From positions 1 to 64,000 of the forward strand of contig CAIWXI010000098.1 of NCBI GenBank assembly GCA_903916595.1: DNA of 64,000 nucleotides, written 5' to 3'. The position numbers and the translations under genes were made by a program. Position 1 is the first letter of the stretch. Every line of letters begins with the position of its first letter. Below, piece after piece: positions 23,564 to 32,204 of this stretch. The stretch is from an uncultured Bacteroidales bacterium. GTDB taxonomy: Bacteria > Bacteroidota > Bacteroidia > Bacteroidales > FEN-979. The notes under the pieces are model-generated. The model was not told the DNA's origin, made no database searches, and was given only the letters and a program-made list of their open reading frames with translations.

Positions 23564-23571
23564 TATATTTG
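23564..23571 (+). promoter_or_regulatory. -7 promoter box for the SPOR barrel gene
   Basis: TATATTTG matches TAnnTTTG exactly and lies 18 bases before the ATG at 23590. No clear -33 TTG is seen at the usual distance. Confidence 0.5.
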
Positions 23572-23589
23572 TTACTTCCAATTCAGGCT

Positions 23590-24696
23590 ATGAAGTTTTC
23601 TTTCAGATGTGCAGCTTTAATTCTTGTATGGGCTGTAATTCCAGTTTTTTTATTTGCACAATCTCTCAGTTCGTATGGGAGCTTTGGTATATCTGACAAA
23701 CCTGTCAAAACTACATTACAAGGTTCTTTGGCCGGAACATGGGAAGCAGGCGTTATGCTGGGCCCTGATTTTTATTATGGTGACCTGAATGCCAGTAAGT
23801 TTTTGAGCAACCGAAGTGTAAGTGCCACGGGAGGGTTTTTTCTTATGAGGCAGTTTACAAATGCGATTGGGTTAAAGGGCGTTCTGCTTATTGGTGGTCT
23901 TCACGGGAGCAAAGACGGGACTGAAGAATCTTTGCCGGTAAACTGGATGTTCAAAGGCGTTTTTCTTGATCTGACAATAAACTCAGTTTTTAATCTGTCG
24001 AACATTTTTTCTCCTTACCATGAGGGGCGCAGGATTTTTGTTTACGGAAGCATCGGGCTTGGGATAAATGCATGGAATACCAGACTTACTAAAACGTTAA
24101 ACGGAACTATTACCGACCCACCTCAGGCTAATCGAATGCAGGCCGGTCTTGTGCTACCGGTAGGCCTTGGCATGCAGTATGCCATCACTAATAAAATTAA
24201 TGCAGGTGTTGAATATACTTTACGCACCATCTTTTCAGATAATGTAGATCAGACTGTTGGAGGTTTTAAATGGGATGTTGTTAACATGCTTGCAATTACC
24301 GCTTCATATCGATTCGGAGTGGCAAAAAAGAAGCTTACAGTTCAGGAATATCCCTACGCCAATCCTCAGACTTACCGGCAAAATACACCTGAACCGGAAC
24401 CATACAAACCCGGTGTGGAAATACCTTCAGCTTCTGAAACTTATGACTATGTTGTGCAGGTCTGTGCTTTTTCAAAGCATGATTACACGGTGGCCTGGGT
24501 CAAAAGGCACTATCGGGTGGATTTACCATTAAAAAAAGAGAGTAATGACGGTCTTAACAGGTATGTTATCGGGCATAATTACAAGGATTTAAATACAGCT
24601 AAAGAACTTTGCGATCGCCTGCGGAAACAGGGAATACACGATGCATGGGTCATTGCTTACAAGAACGGTGTAAGGCATCATGTGGTTGTTTACTGA
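23590..24696 (+). CDS. Outer-membrane barrel protein with SPOR domain
   Basis: This 368-residue exported protein has a signal peptide (residues 1 to about 23, ending LFAQS). A beta-barrel-like region follows (about 40-255: GVMLGPDFYYGDLNASKF, then paired strands such as KINAGVEYTLRTIFSDNVDQ). The C-terminal SPOR-like domain (about 288-368) reads DYVVQVCAFS...GIHDAWVIAYKNG. SPOR domains bind denuded glycan strands at the division septum, so the protein may tie the outer membrane to peptidoglycan. The ATG at 23590 gives the best signal peptide; an in-frame TTG lies at 23569. Confidence 0.8.
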   Translation: MKFSFRCAALILVWAVIPVFLFAQSLSSYGSFGISDKPVKTTLQGSLAGTWEAGVMLGPDFYYGDLNASKFLSNRSVSATGGFFLMRQFTNAIGLKGVLLIGGLHGSKDGTEESLPVNWMFKGVFLDLTINSVFNLSNIFSPYHEGRRIFVYGSIGLGINAWNTRLTKTLNGTITDPPQANRMQAGLVLPVGLGMQYAITNKINAGVEYTLRTIFSDNVDQTVGGFKWDVVNMLAITASYRFGVAKKKLTVQEYPYANPQTYRQNTPEPEPYKPGVEIPSASETYDYVVQVCAFSKHDYTVAWVKRHYRVDLPLKKESNDGLNRYVIGHNYKDLNTAKELCDRLRKQGIHDAWVIAYKNGVRHHVVVY

Positions 24697-24757
24697 TGGC
24701 GGATGGCGGATGGGGGATGTCTGATAACAGATGGCAGATGTCAGATGGGCGATGTTT
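24695..24757. repeat. Degenerate 7-bp tandem repeat between convergent genes
   Basis: Nine consecutive units of seven bases, each beginning with GAT (GATGGCG, GATGGCG, GATGGGG, GATGTCT and so on), fill the whole gap between the stop codons of the SPOR barrel gene and the TPR gene. They overlap both stop codons by a base or two. Confidence 0.85.
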
Positions 24758-26426
24758 ATTTGCAGACCTGATTAATGAAATCTGCTGATTCGGCGCCGGT
24801 AAGCCCGGCACTTTTAGCCTTCTGGAAGTCGCTGCAGGCATTGGAATTATTTCCCAGCATATAATTTGCCATCCCATGGTTGTAGTAAACCGATTTCATC
24901 ATTGAAGCATCGCCCTGATTACTGCCATTATATGCAAGTGAGATATCAAGGTCGGTGAGCGCTCCTGTGAAATCTGATATTTTTAGTTTGCAGCTGCCCC
25001 TGTAGTAATATACCATAAACGCTTTGTCCTGCGGTCTGAGTTCAATGGCCCGGTTAAAATACCTCAAAGCATCCTGAAAATTTCCATGTTCATATTTCCA
25101 TACACCTTCCCAGTAAACTTTATAATAATCGGTCATGGATTCCGGCCCGTCAAGATCCGCAAAATTCGTAGAAACAGTTTGGGCTAGCGCAACAGAAGGC
25201 ATTGTATAGCGGTAGCCTCGGCAATGGTCTTTAATGGCCTGGTCGTTTGCCACATCTTTTAATCCGAACTGTAAGGCGGTATTCCAGTCAGCACATGCTC
25301 CATCCCTGTCTTTATTATTGAACCGGGCAATGCCCCTGTTATAAATCACTGTAAGCCAGGCCGAGTAATAATTCTGTTCTGCAGGTTTTAATGATATAGC
25401 CTTGTCGAAATCCATCATGGCAGCTGCGTTATCTCCGACTTTCTGACGGGCATTGGCCCGGTAGGCATAGGTAAGGAAGAAGGTAGAATACGGGTTGTAT
25501 TTTGAGGCTTCAGTAAGGTTCGAGATAGCCTGAATGTAATTGCCTGATGCATAATCTGACAAGCCGCGCTTGTAATAATCATCGGCTGATTTGGGTTGTC
25601 CTGAAAAAGCCTGGATATAGGCTCCTCCGCTGTAGTTAATAAAGGAGCGGAAACTGCTGAAATCACATTCATAATAGGACCCTTTGAAAAGTTTTTCCCG
25701 GTTTTTCAATTCGAGATAGGGAATGTAAAACTTTTCTTTATTCATAACCTGGATAAGCCGGAACCTCGCTGTAGTCTGGCCTCCGGCCTGTACAGGCAAA
25801 AAAGCTATAAGCAGGTTATGGGGGGTGATTGTTTTAAGGCTTTGTATCTGTTGAATATTATAAGCTATCGTCGAGTTCAGATAGCGCTCGTCGAAGTTCA
25901 TGATAGTGTTATCGCAGAGTACATCAAGATTTTGAATATAGGGCTTGTTAAATTCCATCTTTTCGGGAATTACAGCCTGAAATTTAGACAGTTTACAAAC
26001 AAAGTAGCTGATGCCTGTCTGCTTATGCCAGGTTTCCATAAGCATTGGAAACTCATACCATCCGCTTTTAAAACGCAGGATAAAGACTGCATACATTTCA
26101 TTATTCACGAGGACATCACGAACTTCGAGATTAATAAAATTTTCTTTACCAAGTTTGTAAGATGGTTTTGATGATTTGTTAAGTGCGGGGTCTTTCCAGG
26201 GTATCTGGTTCTGGCCCGAAATCCATTCGCCATTGTCCTGAAGTATCCAGCCGGTGGCTAACTCAAGCATAGAGCGGGTTTCGCTGACCATTGGCAAATC
26301 TCCCATCGACCTGGTTAGGTTATCGGAGCTTTGACTGTCCTTGCCCGGTTGAACCGGATACTGGGCAACAGCGCCAATTGCAATCAGCAATCCCAGAAAA
26401 AGAAAAATAGTTTGTTTCATCCGCAA
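24756..26426 (-). CDS. Exported TPR protein
   Basis: This 556-residue protein has a signal peptide (residues 1-22, ending AVAQ). Its central region has no recognisable domain. The C-terminal half (about 280-550) holds several tetratricopeptide repeats, for example GLSDYASGNYIQAISNLTEA, ANARQKVGDNAAAMMDFDKA and GMANYMLGNNSNACSDFQKA. TPRs mediate protein-protein contacts. It starts 4 bases after the end of mtnP on the same strand, so the two are probably co-transcribed, although no functional link is obvious. Confidence 0.8.
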   Translation of the reverse strand: MRMKQTIFLFLGLLIAIGAVAQYPVQPGKDSQSSDNLTRSMGDLPMVSETRSMLELATGWILQDNGEWISGQNQIPWKDPALNKSSKPSYKLGKENFINLEVRDVLVNNEMYAVFILRFKSGWYEFPMLMETWHKQTGISYFVCKLSKFQAVIPEKMEFNKPYIQNLDVLCDNTIMNFDERYLNSTIAYNIQQIQSLKTITPHNLLIAFLPVQAGGQTTARFRLIQVMNKEKFYIPYLELKNREKLFKGSYYECDFSSFRSFINYSGGAYIQAFSGQPKSADDYYKRGLSDYASGNYIQAISNLTEASKYNPYSTFFLTYAYRANARQKVGDNAAAMMDFDKAISLKPAEQNYYSAWLTVIYNRGIARFNNKDRDGACADWNTALQFGLKDVANDQAIKDHCRGYRYTMPSVALAQTVSTNFADLDGPESMTDYYKVYWEGVWKYEHGNFQDALRYFNRAIELRPQDKAFMVYYYRGSCKLKISDFTGALTDLDISLAYNGSNQGDASMMKSVYYNHGMANYMLGNNSNACSDFQKAKSAGLTGAESADFINQVCK

Positions 26427-26430
26427 TGGG

Positions 26431-27183
26431 TTATGCGTTAAAATTATTTAAAACCTTAACAAGTAAGGCAGTAACATGTTGTACATTCTCTTCAAACACT
26501 TTCAGGATTTCGACCCAGGTCACGGCTTCCTCATCATGTTTCCATGCATCGTAATCGGTCGACAGCGCGATCGCGGCATACGGTATACCGGCTTCGTTTG
26601 CCAGAGTGGCTTCAGGGGCAATGCTCATGTTAACGATATCCGCACCAAGAGCCCGGAACATCATGGATTCGGCTCGTGTATTAAATCTTGGACCTTCAAT
26701 GGTCACGACTGTTCCTTTTGAATGGTACGATAAGCCAAGAGAACCGGCGACATCAATGAGTTTGTTCCTAAGCTCCGATGAGAATGGGTCAGCCATTGCG
26801 ACGTGGCCGATAACACCTGGTTCAAAGTGCTCGTAAAATGTATTGATTCTTCGTTTTGTAAAGTCTATAAACTGATCAGGAAACACGATATGGCCTCTGC
26901 AGATCTCTTCCCTGAGGCTACCGCAGGCAGTAGTGGCAATAATATAGTCGCAGTTCAGGTCCTTCAAGGCACTGATGTTCGCACGGTTATTCACATGTGA
27001 AGGAGTTATAGAATGGTCCCTGGCATGCCTCGAAAGAATATACACTTCATTTCCGGCAATCCTGCCAAAATAAAATGATGAACTCGGAGCTCCATAGGGA
27101 GTCTCGCAAACAACCTCACGGGTGTCGCTGAAGATGTTCATTTTCTCAAGTCCAGAGCCACCAATTAATCCTATTATGGCCAT
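26431..27183 (-). CDS. mtnP: 5'-methylthioadenosine phosphorylase
   Basis: This 250-residue enzyme cleaves methylthioadenosine to adenine and methylthioribose-1-phosphate, clearing the by-product of polyamine synthesis. It has the phosphate-binding start GLIGGSGLEKM, the RHARDHSITPSHVNNRANI motif, the TTACGSLRE segment and the TDYDAW motif whose Asp favours 6-amino purines. The start at 27183 gives the usual length. A purine nucleoside phosphorylase of the same family is a less likely alternative. Confidence 0.88.
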   Translation of the reverse strand: MAIIGLIGGSGLEKMNIFSDTREVVCETPYGAPSSSFYFGRIAGNEVYILSRHARDHSITPSHVNNRANISALKDLNCDYIIATTACGSLREEICRGHIVFPDQFIDFTKRRINTFYEHFEPGVIGHVAMADPFSSELRNKLIDVAGSLGLSYHSKGTVVTIEGPRFNTRAESMMFRALGADIVNMSIAPEATLANEAGIPYAAIALSTDYDAWKHDEEAVTWVEILKVFEENVQHVTALLVKVLNNFNA

Positions 27184-27334
27184 AAAATAAATTTAAGCGA
27201 ATTTACTTGAAATAGCAGCCTGTTGCAATTACATAAAGTTTTGTTAATAACAAATTACCGGGAGTTTTCAACATAAATACGGCATGAGTTTCCAAGAAAC
27301 TCCATGAACCCGGCGGCTATAAGTCTGAAAACTG

Positions 27335-27342
27335 TATATTTG
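27335..27342 (+). promoter_or_regulatory. -7 promoter box for the CcmF-like gene
   Basis: TATATTTG matches the TAnnTTTG consensus and lies 25 bases before the ATG at 27368. The -33 element is not clear. Confidence 0.5.
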
Positions 27343-27367
27343 CCGATTAATTAAAGAATTATTTTTC

Positions 27368-29419
27368 ATGAATTTCATAGGAGAACATCTATTATACGGC
27401 TTACTAGGGAAATCGTTTATATGGCTGAGTTTTGCAGCATCCCTGATTTCCACTGCAATGTTTCTGTTTTATTTTTCGCGTAAGGAAAATCCCTTAAAGC
27501 TTATCCGGGGCATTGCCAGAAGTTTTTATATCCTGCATGTTGCTTCTCTGCTTGCAGTGATTGTTGTTTTATACATCCTTATTTTCAAACATTATTTTGA
27601 ATATTCTTATGTATGGCAATATTCCTCCAAAACCCTGGCAATAAAATATATTGTTTCTTGTTTCTGGGCAGGGCAGGAGGGCAGTTTTCTGATTTGGGGC
27701 ATTTGCCAGGCTATAATTGGTTTGTTTCTGATCAGAAGAGCGGGCGACTGGGAATCGCCGGTCATGGGAATTGTTTCCTTATCCCAGGTGTTCGTTACAT
27801 CGATGCTGTTGGGTGTGAGTGTTTTTAGCTATAAGATCGGTAGCAATCCATTCACTCTTTTGCGCGAGACTTATGCCGGCCAGCCGGGTACTATTTTTGC
27901 TCAACCCGATTATCTTCAATATATAAACGATGGTAATGGACTGAATCCACTTCTTGAGAATATCTGGATGACCATACATCCTCCGATCCTGTTTATCGGT
28001 TACGCATTAGCCCTTATTCCTTTTGCATACGCGATAGCCGCCTTTATGAAAAAAGACTTCAGGGGATGGATCCGGCCTTCTATGCCCTGGGTACTGCTGT
28101 CACTGACTTTTCTGGGTGCAGGGATACTGCTTGGTGGCGCCTGGGCCTATGTTTCCTTAACATTTGGCGGTTTCTGGGCCTGGGACCCGGTCGAGAATTC
28201 CTCTCTGGTTCCCTGGCTGACCCTGGTTGCCGCACTGCATTTTATGATTGTCTCCCGACGACAGCACTTCGGTTTGCTGTTTGCTTTTATATTCAGTATG
28301 CTATCCTACATTTTAGTGTTATACGCTACGTTCCTTACCCGAAGCGGGGTGTTGTCAGAGACTTCTGCACATTCTTTCGGCGATAATGGGTTGACCTCAC
28401 AGCTTCTGGCTTACCTGCTTGTATTTACCGGCCTCATGCTGGCGCTCATTCTAATGAATCTGCGTAGTATACTCGATCATAAGAAAGATGCACTGCTCTC
28501 GAAAGAATTCTGGATGTTCCTCGGTTCATTGATCGTTGCCCTTGCCGCCTTCCAGATCATCTTTACTACATCAATCCCAGTGTTTAACAAGGTGTTTGGC
28601 ACGCATGTGGCGCCACCGACCGACAACATTGGGTTCTACAACCGCTGGCAGCTGCCATACGCCCTTCTGGTTGTAGTGTTTATTGGCTTCAGCCAGTTTC
28701 TGAATTATTCGTCGAACCAGATTAAAGAGATCCTGAAAAAACTGATTATGCCGGCCGTATTGGCGCTGATCGCAAGCATCCCGTTTGTTTTCTCAGGAAT
28801 AGTCACCCAGCTTGTCTTCATCCTCTTTCTGTACTTTATCCTGTTCGGATTCTTTGCCATCGTGGTCAATATTTTTTTTCTGACTTCCTTTCCGGGAAAC
28901 GTGGGTGCGGTGCTTACTCATCTGGGCTTTATCCTTTTTCTGCTTGGAACACTCATTACATTCTCAAATTCAAGGGTGATTTCAACCAACACTTCAAGTC
29001 ATGACCTGGGTGATCAAAAATCGAACGATGAGAATATAATGCTGGTAAAAAACGACACCCTTTATATGGCAGGCTTCTATATCACCTACGTGAATAATTC
29101 CCGTCTCGAAAACATTACATCTTACCGAGTTGATTTTCTGCGGATGAAGGAGGGAAAGATGGCAAAGCAGTTCAGCCTCTACCCATCAGTTAATGTTCAT
29201 CCAACCATGGGAGCAGTCTATAATCCGGCAACAAGGCATTATCCGATGATGGATTATTACACGTATATCGCGCAGGTCGGAGAGAAACCCGATTATATTG
29301 TGATCAAGGCTATCATGAACCCGTTTATCAATGTGCTTTGGGCCGGATCACTTCTAATGGTGTTTGGCCTTACATTTTCGACGGTAAGAAGGATACGCCG
29401 CCGCAGAGCTGCTATCTGA
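27368..29419 (+). CDS. CcmF/CcsA-type cytochrome c heme lyase
   Basis: This 683-residue protein has about 14 membrane helices. It has the tryptophan-rich WWD heme-handling motif GGFWAWDPVENSSLVPWL near residue 270, preceded by a CFWAGQEGSFLIW segment and external His residues typical of CcmF. A soluble periplasmic stretch lies near the C-terminus (about 540-650). CcmF joins heme to apocytochrome c outside the cytoplasm. No other ccm genes or cytochromes are nearby, so the rest of the pathway must be encoded elsewhere. Confidence 0.85.
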   Translation: MNFIGEHLLYGLLGKSFIWLSFAASLISTAMFLFYFSRKENPLKLIRGIARSFYILHVASLLAVIVVLYILIFKHYFEYSYVWQYSSKTLAIKYIVSCFWAGQEGSFLIWGICQAIIGLFLIRRAGDWESPVMGIVSLSQVFVTSMLLGVSVFSYKIGSNPFTLLRETYAGQPGTIFAQPDYLQYINDGNGLNPLLENIWMTIHPPILFIGYALALIPFAYAIAAFMKKDFRGWIRPSMPWVLLSLTFLGAGILLGGAWAYVSLTFGGFWAWDPVENSSLVPWLTLVAALHFMIVSRRQHFGLLFAFIFSMLSYILVLYATFLTRSGVLSETSAHSFGDNGLTSQLLAYLLVFTGLMLALILMNLRSILDHKKDALLSKEFWMFLGSLIVALAAFQIIFTTSIPVFNKVFGTHVAPPTDNIGFYNRWQLPYALLVVVFIGFSQFLNYSSNQIKEILKKLIMPAVLALIASIPFVFSGIVTQLVFILFLYFILFGFFAIVVNIFFLTSFPGNVGAVLTHLGFILFLLGTLITFSNSRVISTNTSSHDLGDQKSNDENIMLVKNDTLYMAGFYITYVNNSRLENITSYRVDFLRMKEGKMAKQFSLYPSVNVHPTMGAVYNPATRHYPMMDYYTYIAQVGEKPDYIVIKAIMNPFINVLWAGSLLMVFGLTFSTVRRIRRRRAAI

Positions 29420-29494
29420 TTTCACCATTTCACCATTTCACCATTTCACCATTTCACCATTTCACCATTTCACCATTTCACCATTTCACCATTT
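29420..29494. repeat. 8-bp tandem repeat (TTTCACCA)9
   Basis: Nine perfect copies of TTTCACCA, plus a partial TTT, lie between the stop codons of the convergent ccmF-like and pcm genes. The same unit recurs at 61841-61880. No spacers are present, so this is a simple tandem repeat and not CRISPR. Confidence 0.95.
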
Positions 29495-29496
29495 GG

Positions 29497-30162
29497 TTAC
29501 TCCTCCCTCGCCTTATCTTCCAGCATAGGCACAAACCTGAAGTTGCCGTGCTCTTCTTTCCTGGTCTCGGTTTCGGAGATCTTGTGAATGGTGGTCATGA
29601 TCTGGATGTCGTCGCCAACCGGGATTACAAGGATACCTCCTGGTTTCAGCTGCCGGATGAGAGGCTCAGGAATATATGGTGCTGCAGCAGTGACAAGCAC
29701 CTTGTCGAAGGGAGCAAATGAAGGCAAGCCCTTATAGCCATCCCCGTAAAACAGCTTTATTCTCTGGTAACCCATTTCGGCAAGCAGGCTTCTGGTTTTT
29801 TCGAACAAAGTCTTCTGACGTTCAATACTGAATACTTTGGCCCCGAGTTCGGCCAGAATACAGGCCTGGTAACCGCTTCCAGTCCCAATCTCAAGCACTT
29901 TATCTCCTTTCGATAACGAGAGCAGTGAAGTCTGAAATGCCACGGTAAATGGCTGTGAAATAGTTTGGCCGGCACCAATTGGGAACGGCTGGTCTTCATA
30001 TGCATACTCAAGAAAGGAGGAGTCGAAAAAGAAATGCCTTGGCACTTTCTCTATGGCTGCAAGAACAGAAGGATCTGAAATTCCTTTCTTCTGAATTGTC
30101 CTGACCAGCTGATTTCTAAGTCCTTGATGACGGTAAGTGTCTTGTCTTTTAGAGGGTTTCAT
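29497..30162 (-). CDS. pcm: Protein-L-isoaspartate O-methyltransferase
   Basis: This 221-residue enzyme methylates isoaspartyl residues in damaged proteins to start their repair. The N-terminal helix region, the substrate loop PIGAGQTISQPFTVA and the SAM-binding motif VLEIGTGSGYQACILAELG are clear, followed by GGILVIPVG. The length is typical. It is divergent from the Gfo/Idh gene, with 79 bases between the starts. Confidence 0.93.
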   Translation of the reverse strand: MKPSKRQDTYRHQGLRNQLVRTIQKKGISDPSVLAAIEKVPRHFFFDSSFLEYAYEDQPFPIGAGQTISQPFTVAFQTSLLSLSKGDKVLEIGTGSGYQACILAELGAKVFSIERQKTLFEKTRSLLAEMGYQRIKLFYGDGYKGLPSFAPFDKVLVTAAAPYIPEPLIRQLKPGGILVIPVGDDIQIMTTIHKISETETRKEEHGNFRFVPMLEDKAREE

Positions 30163-30217
30163 AATGTTATGCCGGGAATTTTTTCACGAAAATAGTGATT
30201 TCAAAATCTTAAAAGAC

Positions 30218-30225
30218 TAACTTTG
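30218..30225 (+). promoter_or_regulatory. -7 promoter box for the Gfo/Idh gene
   Basis: TAACTTTG fits TAnnTTTG and lies 16 bases before the ATG at 30242. Confidence 0.5.
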
Positions 30226-30241
30226 CAAAAAAATACCCGAT

Positions 30242-31228
30242 ATGCTGAAAATCGGAGTCTTAGGAGCTGGCCACCTGGGCAAAATTCATCTTAAATGTAT
30301 TAAGGAGATTCCGGAATACGATCTTCTTGGATTTTATGATCCAGACAAGACTATTTCCGAACGGGTTGAACAGGAATATGGTATAAAACAATTTTCATCT
30401 CTCGACGAGCTGGTCGACGCGGTTGATGTTGTAGACATTGTCACCCCGACTATCTCTCATTTTGACTGTGCTTCGAAATCGCTTTTGAAGAGCCGTCACG
30501 TGTTTATCGAGAAACCGGTGGTGACTACCCTGGAGCAGGCCAGGGAACTGATCAGGATCGCTTCTGAAACCAAAGTCAAGGTTCAGGTTGGCCACGTGGA
30601 ACGATTCAACCCGGCCTTCCTTACTGCAGAACCTTTCTTTACCAGCCCCATGTTTATTGAAGGCCACCGACTTTCACAGTTCAATCCTCGTGGTACTGAT
30701 GTTCCGGTGATCCTCGATCTGATGATCCATGATATCGATATTGTTCTTTCTGTTGTAAAAAGCGGAATAAAAAATATAAGCGCTTCCGGTGTTGCAGTGG
30801 TTAGTGATACACCCGATATTGCCAATGCCCGTATTGAATTTGAAAATGGTTGTGTGGCAAACCTTACGGCAAGCCGATTATCAATAAAGAACATGCGTAA
30901 ATCGCGCTTCTTTCAGAAGGAGGCCTATATTTCCATCGATTTTCTTAAGAAAGAGGTTGAAGTGATACGAATTGAAGAACCCGGCCAGGCCAGCTCCGGA
31001 TTCGGAATGCCTCTTGACCTTGGCCCGGGAAAAGGACTTAAGCAAATATCCTTTATCAAACCGGAAGTTAAACCTAATAACGCGATCAAGACAGAACTGG
31101 AGAGCTTTTGTTCCGCGATCATAAACAATACTGTTCCTCCGGTTACAATTGAAGATGGTTATCATGCCCTGGAAGTGGCTTATATGATCATAAATGAGAT
31201 AAACCATTCTTTAACGCGGCTTGTTTAA
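30242..31228 (+). CDS. Gfo/Idh/MocA-family oxidoreductase
   Basis: This 328-residue NAD(P)-dependent enzyme has an N-terminal Rossmann fold (GVLGAGHLGKIHLKCI), the catalytic EKP motif in HVFIEKPVVT (near residue 93), and a C-terminal alpha/beta substrate domain. Family members oxidise or reduce sugars, inositol or biliverdin. The product is often linked to UDP-sugar or lipid A chemistry in Bacteroidetes, but the substrate cannot be read from the sequence. The two downstream genes on this strand are a lipoprotein and a sugar-phosphate transferase. Confidence 0.88.
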   Translation: MLKIGVLGAGHLGKIHLKCIKEIPEYDLLGFYDPDKTISERVEQEYGIKQFSSLDELVDAVDVVDIVTPTISHFDCASKSLLKSRHVFIEKPVVTTLEQARELIRIASETKVKVQVGHVERFNPAFLTAEPFFTSPMFIEGHRLSQFNPRGTDVPVILDLMIHDIDIVLSVVKSGIKNISASGVAVVSDTPDIANARIEFENGCVANLTASRLSIKNMRKSRFFQKEAYISIDFLKKEVEVIRIEEPGQASSGFGMPLDLGPGKGLKQISFIKPEVKPNNAIKTELESFCSAIINNTVPPVTIEDGYHALEVAYMIINEINHSLTRLV

Positions 31229-31275
31229 GGCCGGGAAAATGTTAATTTCTTTTGTATAGATTATCGACAATATTA

Positions 31276-32196
31276 ATGCGGATGAGGCGTTTTAAAATCA
31301 GGTTAAACGTAATATTCATGACGGCTACCTGGTTCGTTCGAACGTTATGCTTGTTTTTTCTGGGTTTAGCGGCTCTGACCTCTTGTGAGAAATTCAAAGA
31401 TGGTCAGGAGATTCCCGCTTATCTCAGTATTGATTCCATTTACATTTATACCGATTATGCCCTTCAGGGATCGGCGTCGCAGAACATTACCGACGCTTGG
31501 GTATATGTTGACGGGCAATTACTTGGCGCTTTTGAATTGCCCGCGAAATTTCCTGTCCTTCAGAAAGGGACCCATAAGGTTACGATCATGTCGGGGATTA
31601 AGACAAATGGTATTTCCAGTACCCGAAGTGCTTATGATTTTTATGCTCCGATTAATTTTAGTATGAAGTTCGGAATGGACAGCGTAACAAAAATGAAAAT
31701 CATTAAAACAACGTATGCTTCCAATTCCAGTTTTTTATGGAAGGAGGATTTTGAAGGGACTTCGATAAAACTTGACTCTACCAACAGAAGTACAGTTCCG
31801 GTTAAGGTTACACCGGGTGGTTCTCCCCTGACTATTGAAGGCCTTCATTCGGCGATCATGGTCACCGACACGGTGAATAATTTTGCAGAAGCCCAGTCGC
31901 ACGACGAATTTATAATCCCCTATGCCCCTGTTTACCTGGAATTAAACTATAACATTAACACCATTGTAACGGTGGGCGTTATAATGACCGGGCCATCAGT
32001 ATACATTCAGATGCCTATTTTGAATTTGAATGTCACAAACAATAAAGCAAAAAAAATCTATATTGACCTTACACCCGCTCTTAATTCAAGTTCCGGGACA
32101 AATCTCTTCAGGGTTTATTTCGGGGCATTTGCTGATGCAAGTCTGAAGCAGGGGATCATCATTCTTGATAATATTAAAGTCGTTTCAACCAAATAA
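31276..32196 (+). CDS. Lipoprotein of unknown function
   Basis: This is a roughly 306-residue lipoprotein. The hydrophobic stretch LCLFFLGLAALTSC ends in a lipobox Cys. Two starts are possible: ATG 31276 or the shorter ATG 31318, which gives a more usual 22-residue signal peptide. The mature part begins with a beta-rich region (about residues 40-150) that resembles a short carboxypeptidase-regulatory-like or PEGA fold (VYVDGQLLGAFELPAKFPVL, KGTHKVTIMSG). I do not recognise the family. It ends 8 bases before the glycosyltransferase gene and is probably co-transcribed with it. Confidence 0.75.
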   Translation: MRMRRFKIRLNVIFMTATWFVRTLCLFFLGLAALTSCEKFKDGQEIPAYLSIDSIYIYTDYALQGSASQNITDAWVYVDGQLLGAFELPAKFPVLQKGTHKVTIMSGIKTNGISSTRSAYDFYAPINFSMKFGMDSVTKMKIIKTTYASNSSFLWKEDFEGTSIKLDSTNRSTVPVKVTPGGSPLTIEGLHSAIMVTDTVNNFAEAQSHDEFIIPYAPVYLELNYNINTIVTVGVIMTGPSVYIQMPILNLNVTNNKAKKIYIDLTPALNSSSGTNLFRVYFGAFADASLKQGIIILDNIKVVSTK

Positions 32197-32204
32197 TCTT
32201 TACT

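Noticed and set aside
29420-29494. Regular repeats suggesting a CRISPR array
   Set aside because: The 8-base units are directly contiguous with no spacers and no cas genes are nearby; it is a simple tandem repeat.
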